A stretch of DNA of 9,042 nt, taken from positions 1-9,042 of the forward strand of contig CALDZQ010000088.1 in the NCBI GenBank assembly GCA_937944035.1, read 5' to 3'. The stretch's first letter is position 1, and every line of letters starts with the position of its first letter. The notes under the pieces are model-generated. The model had not been told where the DNA came from and ran no database searches. It saw only the letters and a list, made by a program, of their open reading frames with translations. Of the stretch, positions 6,628 to 9,042 are shown in pieces. The stretch is from an uncultured Neomegalonema sp. (GTDB lineage Bacteria; Pseudomonadota; Alphaproteobacteria; Rhodobacterales; Rhodobacteraceae). The position numbers and the translations under genes are program-made.

Positions 6628-8227
6628 GGCCCCCCGTTTCTCTGCGAAGCATAAGATGCTCGCCGCAGGGAGTGCGCTCGCGATTGCGGCGGTATCAACT
6701 GCGCTGGTCGCACAGACCGCAGGGGAGCGTGTTTATTCCGGTGGTTATGCCACGAGCGGTATTCCCATCACCGATGACGCCTATGGCGCGGTGAACGGCA
6801 GTAGCGTCATCGCACCGACCCAAGTCGGGGCCGCACAAGGGCAAGCCGCCCGCAGCACAGTACCGGGTGATACGACCACCCTGCGTCGCGGCCGCTGGAC
6901 CACGTCGATCACGCCTTATGTTGAAGGCACGGCGACGTACTCGGATAACATCAACCTTGATCGAGCCGGTCAGGAAGAAGACGAACTGGTCCTGAGCGCA
7001 ACGGCCGGGGTCAATGTCGGCGTCCAGAGCGAGCGGTTGAGCGGTAGCCTCAACTACGCGGCCAGCTATGACCATTATCTGAATGACACAAACAGCGACG
7101 GCGTGCGCCACAACCTGAATACGGGCTGGTCGGCGGCGATTGTGCCGAACCTGCTGTATCTTGATGCGGGCGCCGGGATTTCGGAAGTTTATATCGACTC
7201 CGATGACCGTTTCTCCGGCAACCCTGTTGCGGGCCGCGATGATCGCACACGCGCATTCTACGGCAGCATCAGCCCGTCGATCCGCAAAAACCTGGGCGGT
7301 TGGGCGAATGCTGAATTGCGCTATGGTCTGAGCGGCGAAGGCTTTGATGATGACGCGCTGGACGGCAGCTATACGCACACCTACCGCGCATCGCTGACCT
7401 CGGACCCGAACCGGTTCCGCAAGTTCGGTTGGGCCGCCGCCACGGAATACGAGGATTACCGTCCCGACTCAGGCGCTGAGGATCTTCAGCGGTGGAGTTC
7501 GAGCGTGAGTGTCGATGTTCCGGTTTCACGCACCCTCGCCCTGACAGCGGCTGTCGGGTATGACCAATTCTCCGATGACGTGTCCTCCGGCGATGATCTG
7601 GATGGCGCTTACGGTAATGTCGGTGTCCGGTATCAGCCGAATGACCGCCTGAACGGTCAGGCCTATGTCGGGTATCGCTATGGCGGTGTCGATTATGGTG
7701 TTGCCGCCAACTATGCGCTGCGCCGCAATCTGGTCGCGTCGGTCACGGCTAACCGTGCGGTGGAGTTTTCAAACTTTGACCGTGAGGGCCTTGAACTGGC
7801 AGCCGCGCAAGCGGGCCTTGTGATCCCGAATCAGACCTTTGCCCTGCTGGATGAAGACGGTGTGGTTGACAGCATTACCGGCTCGCTGTCCGGGTCGGTC
7901 GGCAAGACGGGCTATAACCTGAATGCGAGCGCCCTGCGGCGCGATCTGACGCAGGATGAGACGGTGATTTCGGCTAATCTGGGCCTGACCCGCCAGCTGA
8001 CTCCGCGCATCTCAGGCGAGCTTGGCGCCGGGTACAGCCGCTTTGATGTTGACGGCAGTGATGTCGATAATTTCGATGTTTTGGCCCTCGGAGCCGGAGT
8101 TTCTTACCAGCTTACCGAAATTGTCAATGTTTTCGGGCGATACACTTACACGGAGCGGTTCGCGGATGATTCGGCGGACGAGTTCAAAGAGAACGCCGGC
8201 GTCGTCGGTGTAACGGCAAGTTTCTAA
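6599..8227 (+). CDS. PEP-CTERM/XrtA-system-associated outer-membrane beta-barrel protein
   Basis: This 542-residue protein is predicted to be an outer-membrane barrel, possibly the polysaccharide exit or a secretion accessory; its exact job is not established for the family. The N-terminus is a signal peptide with an unusually long basic region (about residues 2-19), a hydrophobic core at about 20-38 and likely cleavage near A38 or A41. A 60-residue linker follows. The barrel begins near 101 with ITPYVEGTATYSDNINLD, a motif typical of the exosortase-associated barrel family and of the beta-barrel porin 2 type. Alternating strands continue to the last residue, F542, a terminal aromatic expected for BAM-dependent insertion. 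No cysteine is present. Asp-rich turns occur at 200-203, 250-255, 326-335 and 483-493. The start at 6599 overlaps the kinase gene by 29 nt and has GGAAG 5 nt upstream. A start at 6656 is possible and would give a short signal peptide. Confidence 0.87.
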   Translation: MKHTIKLRRKAPRFSAKHKMLAAGSALAIAAVSTALVAQTAGERVYSGGYATSGIPITDDAYGAVNGSSVIAPTQVGAAQGQAARSTVPGDTTTLRRGRWTTSITPYVEGTATYSDNINLDRAGQEEDELVLSATAGVNVGVQSERLSGSLNYAASYDHYLNDTNSDGVRHNLNTGWSAAIVPNLLYLDAGAGISEVYIDSDDRFSGNPVAGRDDRTRAFYGSISPSIRKNLGGWANAELRYGLSGEGFDDDALDGSYTHTYRASLTSDPNRFRKFGWAAATEYEDYRPDSGAEDLQRWSSSVSVDVPVSRTLALTAAVGYDQFSDDVSSGDDLDGAYGNVGVRYQPNDRLNGQAYVGYRYGGVDYGVAANYALRRNLVASVTANRAVEFSNFDREGLELAAAQAGLVIPNQTFALLDEDGVVDSITGSLSGSVGKTGYNLNASALRRDLTQDETVISANLGLTRQLTPRISGELGAGYSRFDVDGSDVDNFDVLALGAGVSYQLTEIVNVFGRYTYTERFADDSADEFKENAGVVGVTASF

Positions 8228-8230
8228 ACG

Positions 8231-8250
8231 CGCAGCCACGATACGCTGCG
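8231..8250 (+). other. Hairpin in the spacer before the ATPase gene
   Basis: CGCAGC at 8231-8236 is the exact reverse complement of GCTGCG at 8245-8250, with an 8-nt loop. It begins 3 nt after the beta-barrel stop codon. No T run follows, so it is not an intrinsic terminator. Candidate roles are protection of the upstream mRNA segment from 3' exonucleases or uneven expression of the two genes; both are inference. Confidence 0.3.
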
Positions 8251-8266
8251 ACCGAAGGGTGACGAG

Positions 8267-9042
8267 ATGTACGAAGAATTCTACGGTCTTTCCGCCAATC
8301 CTTTCCGCCTGACCCCGGACAGTAAATTCTTTTACGGTTCGGAAGGTCACCGGAAGGCGATGTCATACCTCAAGTATGGCCTCTACCAGGGCGAAGGCTT
8401 CATCGTCATCACCGGCGGCGTCGGCACGGGTAAATCGACGCTGGTGGGGCAATTATTCTCTGAACTGGACGGCAACGACATCGTCGCCGCCCAGATCGGA
8501 AACACTCAGGTTGATGCGGATGATTGTATCCGCCTGATCTGTAACGCTTTCGAGCTGGATATTGAAAGCCGCGACAAGGCCGATCTGATTTCGGCCTTTG
8601 AAGAGTTTCTCGTCGAGCAAAACCAAATGGGCAAACGCGTCCTGCTGGTGGTCGACGAAGCGCAGAACATGCCTCTGCGGGCGATTGAAGAATTGCGGAT
8701 GCTGTCGAACTTCAATGTCGGCGGTCAGCCGCTGTTCCAGAGCTTCCTTCTGGGTCAGCCGCAGTTCCTGCAGACCATTGCGCACAAAGATCTGGCGCAG
8801 TTGCAGCAACGGATCATCGCCTCCTACAAGCTGGCATCGATGTCGGCGCAGGAGACGGAAGAATACATCACCCACCGCCTGAGCGCGGTTGGCTGGACCG
8901 GAACGCCGGGCTTTACGCCGGAAGCTTTCTCCAAAGTCTTCGAGCAGACCCAAGGCGTGCCGCGCCTGATTAACAACCTCGCAAACCGCATCATGCTGTT
9001 CGCGGCGCTTGAAGAAGCGGATATGGTTGATGGCGGCATGGT
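8267..9042 (+). CDS. XrtA-associated AAA ATPase, ExeA/GspA-like (3' end cut by window edge)
   Basis: 258 full codons are visible before the right edge. This P-loop ATPase family is regularly encoded in exosortase A and exopolysaccharide loci and resembles ExeA/GspA, the ATPase that helps assemble the type II secretion channel; its role in polysaccharide loci is unproven. The N-terminus MYEEFYGLSANPFRLTPD is the family signature. It is followed by FFYGSEGHRKAM, Walker A GGVGTGKST with K56, Walker B LLVVDEAQN with D130 and E131, GQPQF, and LQQRIIASYKL with a downstream helical lid module (EETEEY-like helix, then GVPRLINNLANR, characteristic of AAA proteins of this group). Family members have a core of about 270 residues, often with a C-terminal extension, so little of the ATPase core is missing. 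The start has AGGG at 8256-8259 upstream, and the gene follows the barrel gene after 39 nt, consistent with one operon. Confidence 0.93.
   Translation, partial: MYEEFYGLSANPFRLTPDSKFFYGSEGHRKAMSYLKYGLYQGEGFIVITGGVGTGKSTLVGQLFSELDGNDIVAAQIGNTQVDADDCIRLICNAFELDIESRDKADLISAFEEFLVEQNQMGKRVLLVVDEAQNMPLRAIEELRMLSNFNVGGQPLFQSFLLGQPQFLQTIAHKDLAQLQQRIIASYKLASMSAQETEEYITHRLSAVGWTGTPGFTPEAFSKVFEQTQGVPRLINNLANRIMLFAALEEADMVDGGM

Noticed and set aside
6695..7378. Minus-strand open frame of 227 codons opposite the barrel gene.
   Set aside because: It is a shadow of the barrel gene with no family motifs, while the plus strand has a signal peptide and beta-strand periodicity.
8012..8350. Minus-strand open frame of 112 codons across the barrel/ATPase junction.
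   Set aside because: It spans two well-supported plus-strand genes and has no recognisable features.

Overview
The window looks like alphaproteobacterial chromosome (moderately GC-rich). The Mfd sequence and the gene family mix fit Alphaproteobacteria, possibly Sphingomonadales or a neighbouring order; I cannot fix the genus by reading alone. It has two blocks that diverge from a 146-bp intergenic region at 3411-3556.

Left block, minus strand, 3410 down to the left edge: an almost complete mfd gene (transcription-repair coupling factor). 1136 codons are open in one frame, with the CarD-like RNA polymerase interaction domain, RecG-like helicase motifs and most of the C-terminal TRCF domain. 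Only the last few tens of residues should lie outside the window.

Right block, plus strand, 3557 to the right edge: four co-directional, closely packed genes that form the front of an exopolysaccharide locus of the kind found with exosortase A (XrtA/EpsH, PEP-CTERM-type sorting). In order they are a Wzz/GNVR polysaccharide chain-length determinant of the inner membrane, an XrtA-associated BY-type tyrosine autokinase, a PEP-CTERM-system-associated outer-membrane beta-barrel protein with a signal peptide, and an ExeA/GspA-like AAA ATPase cut by the right edge. Spacers are 47 nt, a 29-nt overlap, and 39 nt, so one transcript is likely. By family knowledge, the chain-length protein and the kinase work together to control polymer length and export, and the beta-barrel may be the outer-membrane part. 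The ATPase has no settled role. The exosortase, glycosyltransferases, deacetylase and Wza-type export protein expected for such a locus are not in the window.

No RNA genes, insertion sequences, CRISPR arrays or phage genes are visible. The less expected details are a 9-bp inverted repeat in the divergent promoter region, hairpins in both intercistronic spacers, a long Ala/Glu-rich N-terminal extension on the kinase, and a kinase/beta-barrel overlap in which the kinase's tyrosine tail codons also carry the next gene's ribosome binding site and start codon.
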